Origin: Streptomyces sp. cg36 | Lineage (GTDB): Bacteria > Actinomycetota > Actinomycetes > Streptomycetales > Streptomycetaceae | Assembly: GCF_041080675.1 (NCBI RefSeq) | Contig: NZ_CP163520.1 | Coordinates: forward strand, 4,960,001-5,024,000 | Length of the DNA: 64,000 nucleotides | Reading direction: 5' to 3' | Part shown: piece after piece, positions 17,770 to 26,749 of the stretch | Layout of the letters: each line of letters begins with the position of its first letter | Numbering within the stretch: position 1 is the first letter of the stretch | Notes under the pieces: model-generated | Seen by the model: only the letters and a program-made list of their open reading frames with translations | The model's database searches: none | What the model was told of the DNA's origin: nothing | Made by a program: the position numbers and the translations under genes

Positions 17770-17904
17770 TGGGCACTCCTCTACCGAGTCGCGTGCACAG
17801 ACGTGCACGAGCGTCACCCCTGCGTGCGAGCAGGGTCAAGGGCGCATCAGGCCGCGCGGGTGGCGAACTCTTGGCCCATGCCGCTAGGGGGCAGCGCACG
17901 CCAA

Positions 17905-17948
17905 AGCCCCCGCACCCGCCGCCCCGAAGGGTGACGAGCACGGGGGCT
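17905..17948 (-). terminator. hairpin downstream of the capsid gene
   Basis: A perfect 8-bp stem (AGCCCCCG / CGGGGGCT) with a 28-base loop that can itself fold, ending in TTTGG on the minus strand. It lies 18 bases after the capsid gene stop. Confidence 0.5.
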
Positions 17949-17965
17949 CTGGTCGGTGCTGCGGT

Positions 17966-18901
17966 TCAGCTGGCGAGGACGTTGGTCAGCCGTGCGGCGG
18001 CCTTGCCGCCGAAGAGGGCGAGGCCGCAGTAGAAGTCGATGCGGGTGCGGTAGACGGGCTTGTCGTGGGACTCGCCCAGGTCGGTGGTCTGGACGCCGCC
18101 GTTGGTCAGGCCGGTGACCCCGGAGTCTGCTTCGGTGGACCCGAAGCGTACGGCGTAGATGTCGCCGGTCTGCTTGCCGCCAGTCCCGGCAGTCATCGGG
18201 AGTACGTCGGTGCCGTCCAGCTTCTGCCCGGCATCCAGAAGCGGGATGCCCTTCCAGACCGGGGCGCGCTTCCCGGCGATCTCGGCCGAGAGAAGTTCGG
18301 CACCGCCGAGCCGCCGGAACCCGGACTCGATCTTCGCCCGGAGCGCAGCGTTCATGTAGAGCGCTCCGTTCGAACCGCTGATGCCACGCACCTGAGCGAC
18401 CAGCGCGTCCAACGCATCAAAGAAGTCATGACCGTTGACGACCGGCCCGACACCCTTCGCGTCCAGGACCTGCCCCCCGAACAGTCGCTTGCGCAGGCCG
18501 TCGAACCCCTTCGGGTCCACTGCCACATCGCCGTTGAAGAACTGGTCCGAGAAGTGAATCGATGCAGCCTTGACCTTCATCATGACCTGAACGGCTCGCT
18601 GGTCGTTCAGGTTGCCCCGGGTCTGCGCGATGAACTTGTCCACATCGGCGTCGCCGCCGAGGATGGCGAGCGTTTCGATCCGCTGGTTCAGCGTTCCAGT
18701 GCTTTCCGGGTACGCCTCGTTCACACTCCGGAAGGAAACTCCGGGAAGGGTGGATTCCTCGTTGTACCGGTAGGCGTTGCCCGCCACCTGTATGAGCGGG
18801 AGCCGATCCAGGATGGGAGATTCCTGAACGAACGTCTCAATCACGCCACGCTGGAGCTGATCAAGCGAGAGTTTCGCGGATTCGGCAAGAGTCAAAGACA
18901 C
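17966..18901 (-). CDS. phage-like major capsid protein
   Basis: A 311-residue protein with the look of a phage major capsid protein (HK97-fold type): 'LSLDQLQRGVIETFVQESPI' at the N-terminus, 'TLNQRIETLAILGGDADVD', 'QVMMKVKAASIHFSDQFFNG' and a C-terminal 'YRTRIDFYCGLALFGGKAAA'. GTG 18901 is preferred over an upstream TTG because AAGGAA lies eight bases before it. No scaffold, protease, portal or terminase gene is nearby, which is unusual. An encapsulin is a less likely alternative because the ends resemble phage capsids and no cargo enzyme is adjacent. Confidence 0.75.
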   Translation of the reverse strand: MSLTLAESAKLSLDQLQRGVIETFVQESPILDRLPLIQVAGNAYRYNEESTLPGVSFRSVNEAYPESTGTLNQRIETLAILGGDADVDKFIAQTRGNLNDQRAVQVMMKVKAASIHFSDQFFNGDVAVDPKGFDGLRKRLFGGQVLDAKGVGPVVNGHDFFDALDALVAQVRGISGSNGALYMNAALRAKIESGFRRLGGAELLSAEIAGKRAPVWKGIPLLDAGQKLDGTDVLPMTAGTGGKQTGDIYAVRFGSTEADSGVTGLTNGGVQTTDLGESHDKPVYRTRIDFYCGLALFGGKAAARLTNVLAS

Positions 18902-19054
18902 GAGTAATTCCTTAATTCGGTTTGGATGAATCAAAGGGCGCCACTAGTGCTTGCTAGCGACGCCCACAGGAACGGCCTAATCAGCCATGCGATTCTTCTC
19001 CCTCCCTGCCGATCAGTCGGGCGGGAGGAGGGGAGTCCCCGCCTGGTCGGCGGG

Positions 19055-19429
19055 TCAGAAACGGCGAGGCTTGACGCGTTCGGCAGCCCAACCGCCCGGC
19101 TGGCGCTTCGCCGTCTCGCGGTTGTGGCACGACGAGCACAGCGGACGCAGCCTGTTGAACGCGTCCGGATCGGCGACCCCTTGCGCAACCAACTGTCGTC
19201 GCGACAAAGGGAAGTGGTCAGCGACGGTAGCCGTGCGACCGCACAGCAGACACCACGGGTTGCGGTACAGGTAGTCGCGTCGGATGCGCTGCCACCGTGT
19301 GTCATAGCCCCGCTCGGCGCTCGTCCCGCGCTGCTGCTCGGCCTCGCGTCGGTGAGCCTCACAGCGGCCACCAGAGGTCAGCTCGGGACACCCGGGGACA
19401 GAACAAGGGGGGCGGGGCTTACGGGGCAT
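19055..19429 (-). CDS. phage-type HNH endonuclease
   Basis: A 124-residue HNH nuclease. Zinc cysteines are seen as 'CSVPGCPELTSGGRCEAH' and 'CLLCG'. The phage-type start motif 'SAERGYDTRWQRIRRDYL' is followed by the catalytic core 'VADHFPLSRRQL' and 'RLRPLCSSCHNRETAKR'. Such genes lie beside terminase genes in many actinophages and take part in DNA packaging. Here no terminase is seen. It is upstream of, and on the same strand as, the capsid gene. Confidence 0.87.
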   Translation of the reverse strand: MPRKPRPPCSVPGCPELTSGGRCEAHRREAEQQRGTSAERGYDTRWQRIRRDYLYRNPWCLLCGRTATVADHFPLSRRQLVAQGVADPDAFNRLRPLCSSCHNRETAKRQPGGWAAERVKPRRF

Positions 19430-19657
19430 GGGGGATCACCTCCAACGCGCTGGGACTGTCGTGTTTGCCGTGCCGAGATCACTCGAATGGTGGAGCGTGC
19501 AATCGTCCACCGCATGAGCGGACTTCACGTCCACACGCCCCATGATCACTACGGCGCGCTGGAACGATTCCCCGCGAAAGTTCCATGGTCAGGGGAAGGC
19601 TGATGGCCGGATGGTTGGCCGTCGGTCAACGTCCCTCAAACAAAGGGGATCCCCTTC

Positions 19658-20017
19658 ATGCGCATTCCTCGCGCTGCCGGTGCCGCCGTTGGCACCCTCG
19701 CCCTCCTCGCGGCCCTGCCCACCCCGGCCCACGCGGACCACGGCACCATCAGCTACAAGTACGGCAACCCGCTCCAGCCGAACCAGGCGAAGACCGGCGT
19801 GTACCCCGACGATCTGACGATTCCCGACGACACATGCATCGAGGTCCCCGAGGTGGAGGACAAGCCCTTGCAGAGCGCCTGGGCACCCAAGAACAACAGC
19901 CAGAGCGACATCTTCGTCTTCACGGAGCCGGAGTGCCTCGGTGTGCGGACGAAGGTGAAGATCGGCCAGCAGCTCGGAAACCTCGTCCTGTTCAAGTCTT
20001 TCATCCAGCCGAGCTGA
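19658..20017 (+). CDS. small secreted protein of the element
   Basis: A 119-residue protein with a clear Sec signal peptide ('MRIPRAAGAAVGTLALLAAL' followed by 'PTPAHADH', cleavage after AHA). The mature part of about 90 residues has two cysteines ('DDTCIEVP' and 'PECLG') that could form a disulfide. It is the only gene in this part of the element on the plus strand, between the two HNH genes, so it looks like a separately expressed cargo gene. A role such as blocking phage entry is speculation. Confidence 0.7.
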   Translation: MRIPRAAGAAVGTLALLAALPTPAHADHGTISYKYGNPLQPNQAKTGVYPDDLTIPDDTCIEVPEVEDKPLQSAWAPKNNSQSDIFVFTEPECLGVRTKVKIGQQLGNLVLFKSFIQPS

Positions 20018-20139
20018 CGCGCACCTGCCCCGGTACGGCATCGCTGCTGTACTGGGGCGGAGCCTTGTCCGGGCTCGGAACGCCCAGGGCAGGGCTTACA
20101 CGCACGGCGGGGAGGGTGCCAGCGAGAGGGGGGCGGGGG

Positions 20140-20484
20140 TCATGCAGCACGAGCGGCCCCGAACTCCGTACTCGTCTTGAGCTGGTGGCACCCGTGGCAC
20201 AGCACCTGAACGTTGCTGTCTACGTCCTCGCCGCCGAGGGACAGCGGGCGCACATGGTCGACGTCCACGCCGTCCGTGGGGAACGTCCCCATGCACCAGT
20301 CGCACCAGGCCGTGCCCCTTTCCTGCACCCGTCGCCGGAGCCGGGCCGCAGCGTCATAGCGGGCCGCCCGTCGCCGACCCCGTGAACGGCGGGTGCGGAC
20401 CGTGGCCCGTCCCTCGAACGTCGCGTGGTGCGCCTTGCAGCGGCCCCGAAGGGTCGCGGGCTCGGTGCAGTCGATACAGCGCAT
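20140..20484 (-). CDS. second HNH endonuclease
   Basis: A 114-residue HNH nuclease starting 'MRCIDCTEPATLRGRCKAHH'. The catalytic region is 'WCDWCMGTFPTDGVDVDHVR' followed by 'SLGGEDVDSNVQVLCHGCHQ', with paired zinc cysteines. It differs from the other HNH protein of the element and resembles free-standing phage HNH nucleases. It lies directly beside the tRNA gene, as homing-type nucleases often do. Confidence 0.85.
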   Translation of the reverse strand: MRCIDCTEPATLRGRCKAHHATFEGRATVRTRRSRGRRRAARYDAAARLRRRVQERGTAWCDWCMGTFPTDGVDVDHVRPLSLGGEDVDSNVQVLCHGCHQLKTSTEFGAARAA

Positions 20485-20515
20485 GGTGTGCCCCCTGGTG
20501 CTTGTTGTTGTCGAG

Positions 20516-20589
20516 TGCCCACCCCCGGACTCGAACCGGGAACCTCACGATCTTGAATCGCGCGTCTCTGCCACTTGGACCAGGCGGGC
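20516..20589 (-). tRNA. tRNA gene with CAA anticodon but short variable loop
   Basis: A 74-base cloverleaf on the minus strand. The acceptor stem GCCCGCC pairs with GGTGGGC (one G-U) with discriminator A; the T arm is CCCGG-TTCGAGT-CCGGG. The anticodon arm is CGCGA-TTCAAGA-TCGTG, giving CAA at positions 34-36 after U33. The D loop contains the conserved GG. The variable region is only 5 bases (AGGTT), whereas normal tRNA-Leu has a long variable arm. CCA is not encoded. Isotype is uncertain: Leu by anticodon, not by shape. Confidence 0.75.
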
Positions 20590-20837
20590 TTGGTTGTCCT
20601 CGCCGGCGAGGCGGGAACCACGGGGACCGCACTGCCCACCACCCCTTTCGGCGCCCCACTTGAGGGCGGTTACGTGTGGGCCGTGCAGTCCCCGCGCGTT
20701 GCCTCCCAACCCCTGCGGCCACCCCGGTAACGCGGGGCGCGTGGTGCGCGGGCAACGCTCGTTCCGAGAGTCAGGCACTCAGACCGCCTGATGTCCCCCT
20801 GTAGGGCGGGTGCGCGGTAATCCTGCTCTCGGAAGTA

Positions 20838-20923
20838 GTGGAGAGCAGACCTTGCCGGACTCGCTGTGAAGCAAGCTCAACCGGTCTGTCTCCCGGACCT
20901 ATGTGGAGAGCAGACCTTGCCGG
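20838..20923 (+). repeat. 21-bp direct repeat pair
   Basis: An identical 21-base sequence, with core GAGAGCAGACCTTGCCGG, occurs at 20838-20858 and 20903-20923, 65 bases apart start to start. It is seen only here in the window. It could be a binding site array or the result of a local duplication. Confidence 0.7.
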
Positions 20924-20997
20924 GGCCCACTGGTGGCAGAGTGCCGGACGGTGCCCCGATCTCTCTTCTCTCTTATTTTTTCTATGTATTCTAAAAA

Positions 20998-21016
20998 AGT
21001 GTCGTAAATCGACACT
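20998..21016. promoter_or_regulatory. AT-rich region dyad AGTGTCG-TAAAT-CGACACT
   Basis: A perfect 7-bp inverted repeat with a 5-base spacer, at the edge of the A/T-rich patch (TTATTTTTTCTATG, CTAAAAAAG). It has the form of a repressor operator overlapping a promoter. Confidence 0.5.
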
Positions 21017-21315
21017 CTCAACACTCTTCGCCTCGCTGTTGAGCTGACCGAGCCCGAGGGCGGGGGCGAGAGCCCACAGAACGCCGTGTGCGCCTGTCTG
21101 CGGGCACAGGAAAGCCCCGGCGGTCCCGAGGGACTACCGGGGCGAGACAGGGCGGGTGTACTGCATTCTCGGCTCATGAGTCGTGACATGCACCGCCCCT
21201 GACCCACACGCCCATTTCGGTGCGGGGTGCAGTGAGCCTATCGGGCCACCCGGGGACGCCGAGAGCCCCGGCGGGCCAGTGGCCAACCGGGGCATCCTCG
21301 GGTTCGTGGGGGCGG

Positions 21316-23034
21316 TTACGCGGCTGTGGCGAGTGTCTGCGGGGTCAGGTTGCGGTGCGCCCTGGCCCCCGTCGTGGGGGCGTGGTCGGGGTTGTTCTCG
21401 GTGGCAAGTTCGTCTGCCACAGCCATGGCCTCTTCAATGGCGGGGTCGAGATCCCCGGTAATGGTGAACTCGACGCGCCGTAGGTCGAGCTTCCGCCACC
21501 CGCCCTTCGTTCCGCGCTTGACCATGAGTCGTGCCCCGACGTCCACGAGCATGGTGCGGCGTGCCACGGTATCCGCGCTGTTCCAGTCGCCGCCGTAGGT
21601 GCGGCCGGTCGGGATGGTCTCGCGGCGGGGTTCGGTTTTCTTCCGTGATTCCAGTTCTGCTAGCCGGGAGTCGAGTGCGTCCGCGTGGCGCTGCCAGGAT
21701 GCTTGTGCGGTCTTGGACTTCTGGCGTCCCTTCTGCTTCTGGTGTTCCTCGAACTCGGCGAGGGTGGTGTCAATCTCGGGCTGTGGGTCGTAGCCGGGTA
21801 TCTCGGTGGTGCGGGTGATCTGTACGGGGCCGACCAGGCGGAGGAACTCGCTGTTCACGTACTGCTCGGCCCAGTCAGCACGCACGATGGACGGGGCGGG
21901 GCAGTCCGATCCGTACTTGTAGGACGAGCACGAGTAATAGCCCTTGTTCAGGTACATGCGGCTGCCGCAGCCGTCACAGTGGATGACGCGCAGCAGCAGC
22001 GCCCCGGAGTCCTTACGCACGGGCGGACGCTCGGTGACGGGCTTGGGGGCCAGCAGCGCGCCGACCTGGTCGAACTCCTCGCGGGTGAGGATCGGGGTTT
22101 CGGCAGCCAAGACGGGGTTGCCCTGGTCGTCGCGGACCGGGTTGCCACGGTGGAGCTTCCACCCGAGCAGTGCCGGGCTGGTCAGCATCTTGATGATGGT
22201 CTTGTCCCGCCACTGTGCGGGCTTCCGCTTCGGAGAGGTGCTTTCCTCGGGCTCTGCACCGTTGTTCTTCGTGCGGGCCTTGTAAGCGGCCCAGTGGGCG
22301 GACGGGGACAGGACGCCGTCAGCGTTGAGCATCCGGGCGATGGCGAGCGGGGCGAGGCCGGACACCAGCGCGGCGATGATGCGCTCGATGACCTTGACTG
22401 CGATCGGGTCGGGGACGAGTGTCCAGCCGATGCCGCCGTGTTCCTTGGGCATGGGGGCGGGCAGGTAGCCGTAGCTGGGCTTGCCCCCGCCCCGCCAGCG
22501 AAGCGGCATCTTCCGCATGGCCGCTTGCGCGCCGGTTACGCGGTCGCTGGTGGACTGTGTCTCGACTTGTGCCGCGAACGCGAACATCATCATCATGAGT
22601 TCGCTCATGGGGTCCATGGGGTTGCGGAAGTCGAAGACGAGCCGCCCCGTGCCGCCCAGCCCCTCGGCGAAAATGATCATCTTGCGGTGTGTGCGGGCCC
22701 ACTTCGCAAGCTCGTGCATGTCTTGCATGGACCGGATGGCGCGGTCGAAGCGCCAGAAGACCAGGGCGTCGAAGTCGGCGGGGCGCTTGAGCCACGCGCC
22801 GAGCTGCGGACGCTCGAAGGGGCCGACCTTGGACGCGGACACGTCCAGGTCGACCGCTTCACGCAGTGCGGCGCCCTCGCCGAAGCTGATACCGAGGGCT
22901 GCCGCCGCCTGATCGTCGGACTCACGCTGACGCTCGGGACTGGTGGTCTCGTCCGTGCGCACCGACAGGCGGACACAGCGCACACCCCGAAGGGGCGCTG
23001 TGAGCGGGCTACTTACGTTTTCGTTGTTCTCCAT
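21316..23034 (-). CDS. int: large serine recombinase (site-specific integrase)
   Basis: A 572-residue large serine integrase, the probable integration and excision enzyme of the element. The catalytic serine is S24 in 'RCVRLSVRTDETTSPERQ', and the resolvase domain continues through 'DALVFWRFDRAIRSMQDMHE'. A recombinase domain starts near 'KPSYGYLPAPMPKEHGG'. A zinc ribbon follows ('CDGCGSRMYLNKGYYSCSSY'), then a predicted coiled coil ('ASWQRHADALDSRLAELESR'). ATG 23034 gives the usual short lead before the serine; in-frame ATGs at 23106 and 23163 are alternatives. The start faces the right edge of the element, where the attachment site is expected. Confidence 0.9.
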   Translation of the reverse strand: MENNENVSSPLTAPLRGVRCVRLSVRTDETTSPERQRESDDQAAAALGISFGEGAALREAVDLDVSASKVGPFERPQLGAWLKRPADFDALVFWRFDRAIRSMQDMHELAKWARTHRKMIIFAEGLGGTGRLVFDFRNPMDPMSELMMMMFAFAAQVETQSTSDRVTGAQAAMRKMPLRWRGGGKPSYGYLPAPMPKEHGGIGWTLVPDPIAVKVIERIIAALVSGLAPLAIARMLNADGVLSPSAHWAAYKARTKNNGAEPEESTSPKRKPAQWRDKTIIKMLTSPALLGWKLHRGNPVRDDQGNPVLAAETPILTREEFDQVGALLAPKPVTERPPVRKDSGALLLRVIHCDGCGSRMYLNKGYYSCSSYKYGSDCPAPSIVRADWAEQYVNSEFLRLVGPVQITRTTEIPGYDPQPEIDTTLAEFEEHQKQKGRQKSKTAQASWQRHADALDSRLAELESRKKTEPRRETIPTGRTYGGDWNSADTVARRTMLVDVGARLMVKRGTKGGWRKLDLRRVEFTITGDLDPAIEEAMAVADELATENNPDHAPTTGARAHRNLTPQTLATAA

Positions 23035-23263
23035 GGCCTTACGGGGAGCGCGAAGGTTTCTCGCGCCAGGACTGACCTGCGTAGATACCGCTACGTGTTT
23101 CTTCATGCCCTCTGTGGAGGGCAGGGCTTGCCGCGACTGCTTGACCTGGGACGACGCGACCATGATCCGAGGACTCCAGAACTGTCAGTCTGGAACCTCG
23201 GGGCTTCCCGAAAGCCCTTGGCCGGGCGGCTTGCGTGTTCGCCTGCGGCCCGGTGGGGGCCGG

Positions 23264-23535
23264 TCGCGCAGTTCCCCGCGCCCCTGGGGGCTGGGGGTTC
23301 GGGTTTGCCTGCGGGCCGTGCCGGGATGCTCGCGCAGTTCCCCGCGCCCCTTCCAGGCCGTCGCCCCTCCGCGGACCGTGCCCGCGTCCCGCGCCGTTCC
23401 CCGCGCCCCTTGAGGGGGCGGGGAGTCAGTGGGACGGGGGTAGGTGCCTTGTCTTTAGGGGCGCGGGGAACTGCGCGAGCAAGCCCCACCGGCCCGCAGG
23501 CGACGGACTGCCAAGGGGCGCGGGGAACTGCGCGA
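23264..23535. repeat. Streptomyces interspersed repeat cluster 1: three direct and two inverted copies
   Basis: Copies of CGCAGTTCCCCGCGCCCCT lie on the plus strand at 23264-23285, 23330-23351 and, as a variant, 23391-23410, and on the minus strand at 23457-23478 and 23514-23535. Each copy is preceded by a looser GCCTGCGGcCCGGTGG-like block, so the full unit is about 50-60 bp. No protein-coding frame is convincing here. The whole 23035-23601 interval is otherwise empty. Confidence 0.85.
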
Positions 23536-23601
23536 CCGGCCGCGCACGGTCCGCGGGCGGAGAGCCGTACCGCCGGCGCATGCCGCCCCGCCGGGGACCG
23601 C

Positions 23602-24069
23602 TCACCCCGCCAAGTAGCGGACCTGGTCCCACACGGTCGGGTCCACCACCCCCACCCGCCGCCGGAACGCCCCCGCCCCCACCTCCCGCAACTCATCCGT
23701 CTCCAGGAAGCTCGGCCGTCCCTGCGCGTCCCCGACCGAGCCGGGCGGGAGCGGGATCACCCCGGCCTGCTCCTCGTGGAACTTGCTGGTGATCTTGGCG
23801 ACCAGCACCCCGCCGCCCCGGGCGGACAGCACCAGGCAGGGCCGGTCCTTCGAGCCGGGCCCGTCCTCGTACGGCACCTCCGCCCACCAGATCTCCCCGG
23901 GCTGCGGCCCCCGCCCGCGCGGACGGGCCCCGCCGGGCCGCCCGGGCGGCCGTACGCGCCCCCCGGGCCGGGCGGGCCGCGGCCGTACGCGCCCCCGCCC
24001 GTCGACCACCGCGGCGACGAGGGCGGCCGCGACCACCGCCGCCACCGCGATCCACCAGGACGTGTCCAT
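23602..24069 (-). CDS. membrane-anchored PemK/MazF-like protein
   Basis: A 155-residue protein. An N-terminal membrane helix ('SWWIAVAAVVAAALVAAVV') is followed by a Pro/Arg/Gly-rich linker and a PemK/MazF-fold domain: 'PQPGEIWWAEVPYEDGPGSK', then 'DRPCLVLSARGGGVLVAKI'. MazF toxins are mRNA endonucleases, but most lack a membrane anchor and are encoded with an antitoxin. None is found here, so a housekeeping role in actinobacteria is as likely as toxicity. ATG 24069 fits the helix. It is divergent from the MBL gene. Confidence 0.8.
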   Translation of the reverse strand: MDTSWWIAVAAVVAAALVAAVVDGRGRVRPRPARPGGRVRPPGRPGGARPRGRGPQPGEIWWAEVPYEDGPGSKDRPCLVLSARGGGVLVAKITSKFHEEQAGVIPLPPGSVGDAQGRPSFLETDELREVGAGAFRRRVGVVDPTVWDQVRYLAG

Positions 24070-24268
24070 AGCGCAGACGTTACCGGCGCCCCGCCCGCCG
24101 CGCGCGCTCCGTCCGCACACCGCCCGAACCGGTGACAGCGCAGGTGAGTTCCCCCACAACGGCCCGCCACTGAGGAGCGACCGGCAGTGCGGCGCCTTAC
24201 GCTCGACGCACCGCACGACCTCCCGTCCCCATCCCCGTCCCCTTGCCGCTCCCGGAGGTTCACGCTCC

Positions 24269-25021
24269 ATGAAGCTCACCGTCGTCGGCTGCTCCGGGTC
24301 GTTCCCGTCCGCGGAATCGGCCTGTTCGAGCTACCTCGTCGAGGCCGACGGCTTCCGGCTGCTCCTCGACATGGGCAACGGCGCCCTGGGCGAGCTGCAG
24401 CGCCACATCGGTCTCTACGACCTCGACGCGATCTTCCTCAGCCACCTCCACGCCGACCACTGCATCGACATGTGCGGCTACTTCGTGGCCCGCTACTACC
24501 GCCACGAGGGCGGTCGCTGCGCCCCCATGCCGGTGTACGCGCCGGAGGGCGCCGAGCAGCGGCTCACCACCGCGTACGCCGACACGCCCTCCAGCTCCTC
24601 GATGAGCGAGGTGTTCGACTTCCACACCCTGAAGTCCGGCTCGTTCGACATCGGCCCCTTCTCGGTCCGCACCGAACGGGTCTGCCACCCCGTCGAGGCG
24701 TACGGCATCCGCGTCGAGCACGGCGGCGCCACCCTCACGTACTCGGGCGACACCGGCGTCTGCGAGGCCCTGCACGAGCTCGCCGAGGGCGCCGACCTGT
24801 TCCTGTGCGAGGCGTCCTTCACACACGGCAAGGAGGACATCCCGGCCCTGCACCTCAACGGCCGCGAGGCGGGCGAGCACGCCGCCCGCGCCGGGGCGGG
24901 CCGGCTGGTGCTGACCCACATCCCGCCGTGGACCGACGGCGAGGTCAACCTGGCGGACGCCCGCACGGCCTACTCCGGCCCGGTGGAGCTGGCGGCCCCG
25001 GGCGCGGTGTACGAGGTCTGA
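24269..25021 (+). CDS. MBL-fold metallo-hydrolase (RNase Z-like)
   Basis: A 250-residue metallo-beta-lactamase-fold hydrolase. The metal site H-x-H-x-D-H is 'LSHLHADHCIDM'; further ligands are in 'TERVCHPVEAYG', 'TYSGDTGVCEAL' and 'LVLTHIPPW'. The layout is like RNase Z/ElaC-type or phosphodiesterase-type members, but the exo-site arm of tRNase Z is not evident, so the substrate stays open. ATG 24269 follows GGAGGT. It ends at a strong bidirectional terminator facing the PTS genes. Confidence 0.85.
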   Translation: MKLTVVGCSGSFPSAESACSSYLVEADGFRLLLDMGNGALGELQRHIGLYDLDAIFLSHLHADHCIDMCGYFVARYYRHEGGRCAPMPVYAPEGAEQRLTTAYADTPSSSSMSEVFDFHTLKSGSFDIGPFSVRTERVCHPVEAYGIRVEHGGATLTYSGDTGVCEALHELAEGADLFLCEASFTHGKEDIPALHLNGREAGEHAARAGAGRLVLTHIPPWTDGEVNLADARTAYSGPVELAAPGAVYEV

Positions 25022-25035
25022 GCGCGTACGCGAAG

Positions 25036-25070
25036 AAGGGCCCCCGGAACTCTCGGTTCCGGGGGCCCTT
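25036..25070. terminator. bidirectional terminator between the MBL hydrolase and nagE2
   Basis: A perfect 15-bp stem (AAGGGCCCCCGGAAC / GTTCCGGGGGCCCTT) with a 5-base loop, placed between two convergent genes. Confidence 0.85.
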
Positions 25071-25090
25071 CCGCGTATCACCGACGAGGC

Positions 25091-26353
<1,263 letters not shown>

Positions 26354-26442
26354 CAACTTCCTCCAGTTGGCAAGGCGCCGCCCGGGGACAGGGAAAGTAC
26401 GGGGGGACGGCGGCGTCTCAGGGGGGAACGCGGTCAAGCCCG

Positions 26443-26475
26443 CGTGGTCTACACCATTGAGTGGTGTAGACCAGT
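26443..26475. promoter_or_regulatory. two DasR-type operators (dre) upstream of nagE2
   Basis: The core TGGTCTACACCA lies at 26445-26456, and AGTGGTGTAGACCAGT lies at 26460-26475 with one mismatch to the consensus palindrome ACTGGTGTAGACCAGT. DasR is a GntR repressor released by glucosamine-6-phosphate. Two sites side by side suggest tight control. Confidence 0.88.
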
Positions 26476-26548
26476 TGTAGCACGGTGAGGGTTAGATAAG
26501 GAACCTGCAATTTTTGTGGCCTCGGCCATACATTCCGGCAAGCCGGAC

Positions 26549-26580
26549 AAAGGCCCCGGACGCCAGGGGCCGGGGCCTTT
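26549..26580 (-). terminator. terminator downstream of nagE1
   Basis: A perfect 11-bp stem (AAAGGCCCCGG / CCGGGGCCTTT) with a 10-base loop. It lies between the nagE1 stop and the nagE2 promoter and probably insulates the two. Confidence 0.7.
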
Positions 26581-26749
26581 GCTGAAGGGCTCTTCGGTTA
26601 TGCCGCCGTTATTGCCGCGCGACGCCGCCGTTATGAAGACACTTTGCGTAAACGCGCGATCCCGCTGGGTTTATGGCCCGCTTCCGGCCGCGCGCGGCAG
26701 CCGCTCGCGCCCGGACGGCCGCCCGCTCCCGCCTGCGCGGGAACCCGGC

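Larger units (their letters stand above)
20590..21315. other. 726-bp non-coding region of the element with direct repeats and A/T-rich patch
   Basis: No convincing gene. A short minus-strand frame at 20899-21207 lacks good codon bias and a ribosome site. The region holds a 21-bp direct repeat, an 8-bp inverted repeat (CTGCTCTC at 20823-20830 and GAGAGCAG at 20841-20848), and a strikingly A/T-rich stretch at about 20965-21010, rare in this genome. It could be a control or replication region. Confidence 0.5.
14695..23180. mobile_element. integrated phage-like element with serine recombinase and capsid gene (limits approximate)
   Basis: An about 8.4-kb insertion between cysM and the PemK-like gene, two genes that I expect to be near neighbours in related genomes. 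Contents: two small hypothetical genes, a short GntR repressor, a CxxC protein, a DUF5753 regulator with its DUF6879 partner, a major capsid protein, two HNH nucleases, a secreted protein, a tRNA gene and a large serine recombinase at the right edge. Codon bias is weaker and A/T content higher than in flanking genes. The limits are drawn at a shared 8-base motif (ACTCCAGA at 14695-14702 and 23173-23180), which is only a weak candidate for an attachment core. Confidence 0.7.

Noticed and set aside
17966..18901. Capsid-like gene read as an encapsulin
   Set aside because: There is no adjacent cargo enzyme such as a peroxidase or ferritin-like protein, and the neighbours are phage-type HNH and integrase genes.
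18932..18934. TTG as start of the capsid gene
   Set aside because: The GTG at 18901 has AAGGAA at proper distance, while no ribosome site precedes the TTG.
20516..20589. The tRNA gene as the attachment site of the element
   Set aside because: It lies 2.6 kb inside the element, no second copy of its 3' end is seen at the other edge, and large serine integrases seldom use tRNA genes.
20899..21207. A 102-codon minus-strand frame in the element's large gap
   Set aside because: No ribosome site, poor codon bias, no recognisable motif, and it runs through the direct repeats and A/T-rich patch.
23264..23535. Regularly spaced repeats that might suggest a CRISPR array
   Set aside because: Copies are in both orientations, spacing is irregular (about 36-66 bases), the gaps themselves contain related sequence, and no cas gene is present. 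It is an interspersed intergenic repeat.
23602..24069. A MazEF/PemIK toxin-antitoxin pair
   Set aside because: The PemK-like protein has a membrane anchor and no small antitoxin gene overlaps or precedes it, so I call only the fold.
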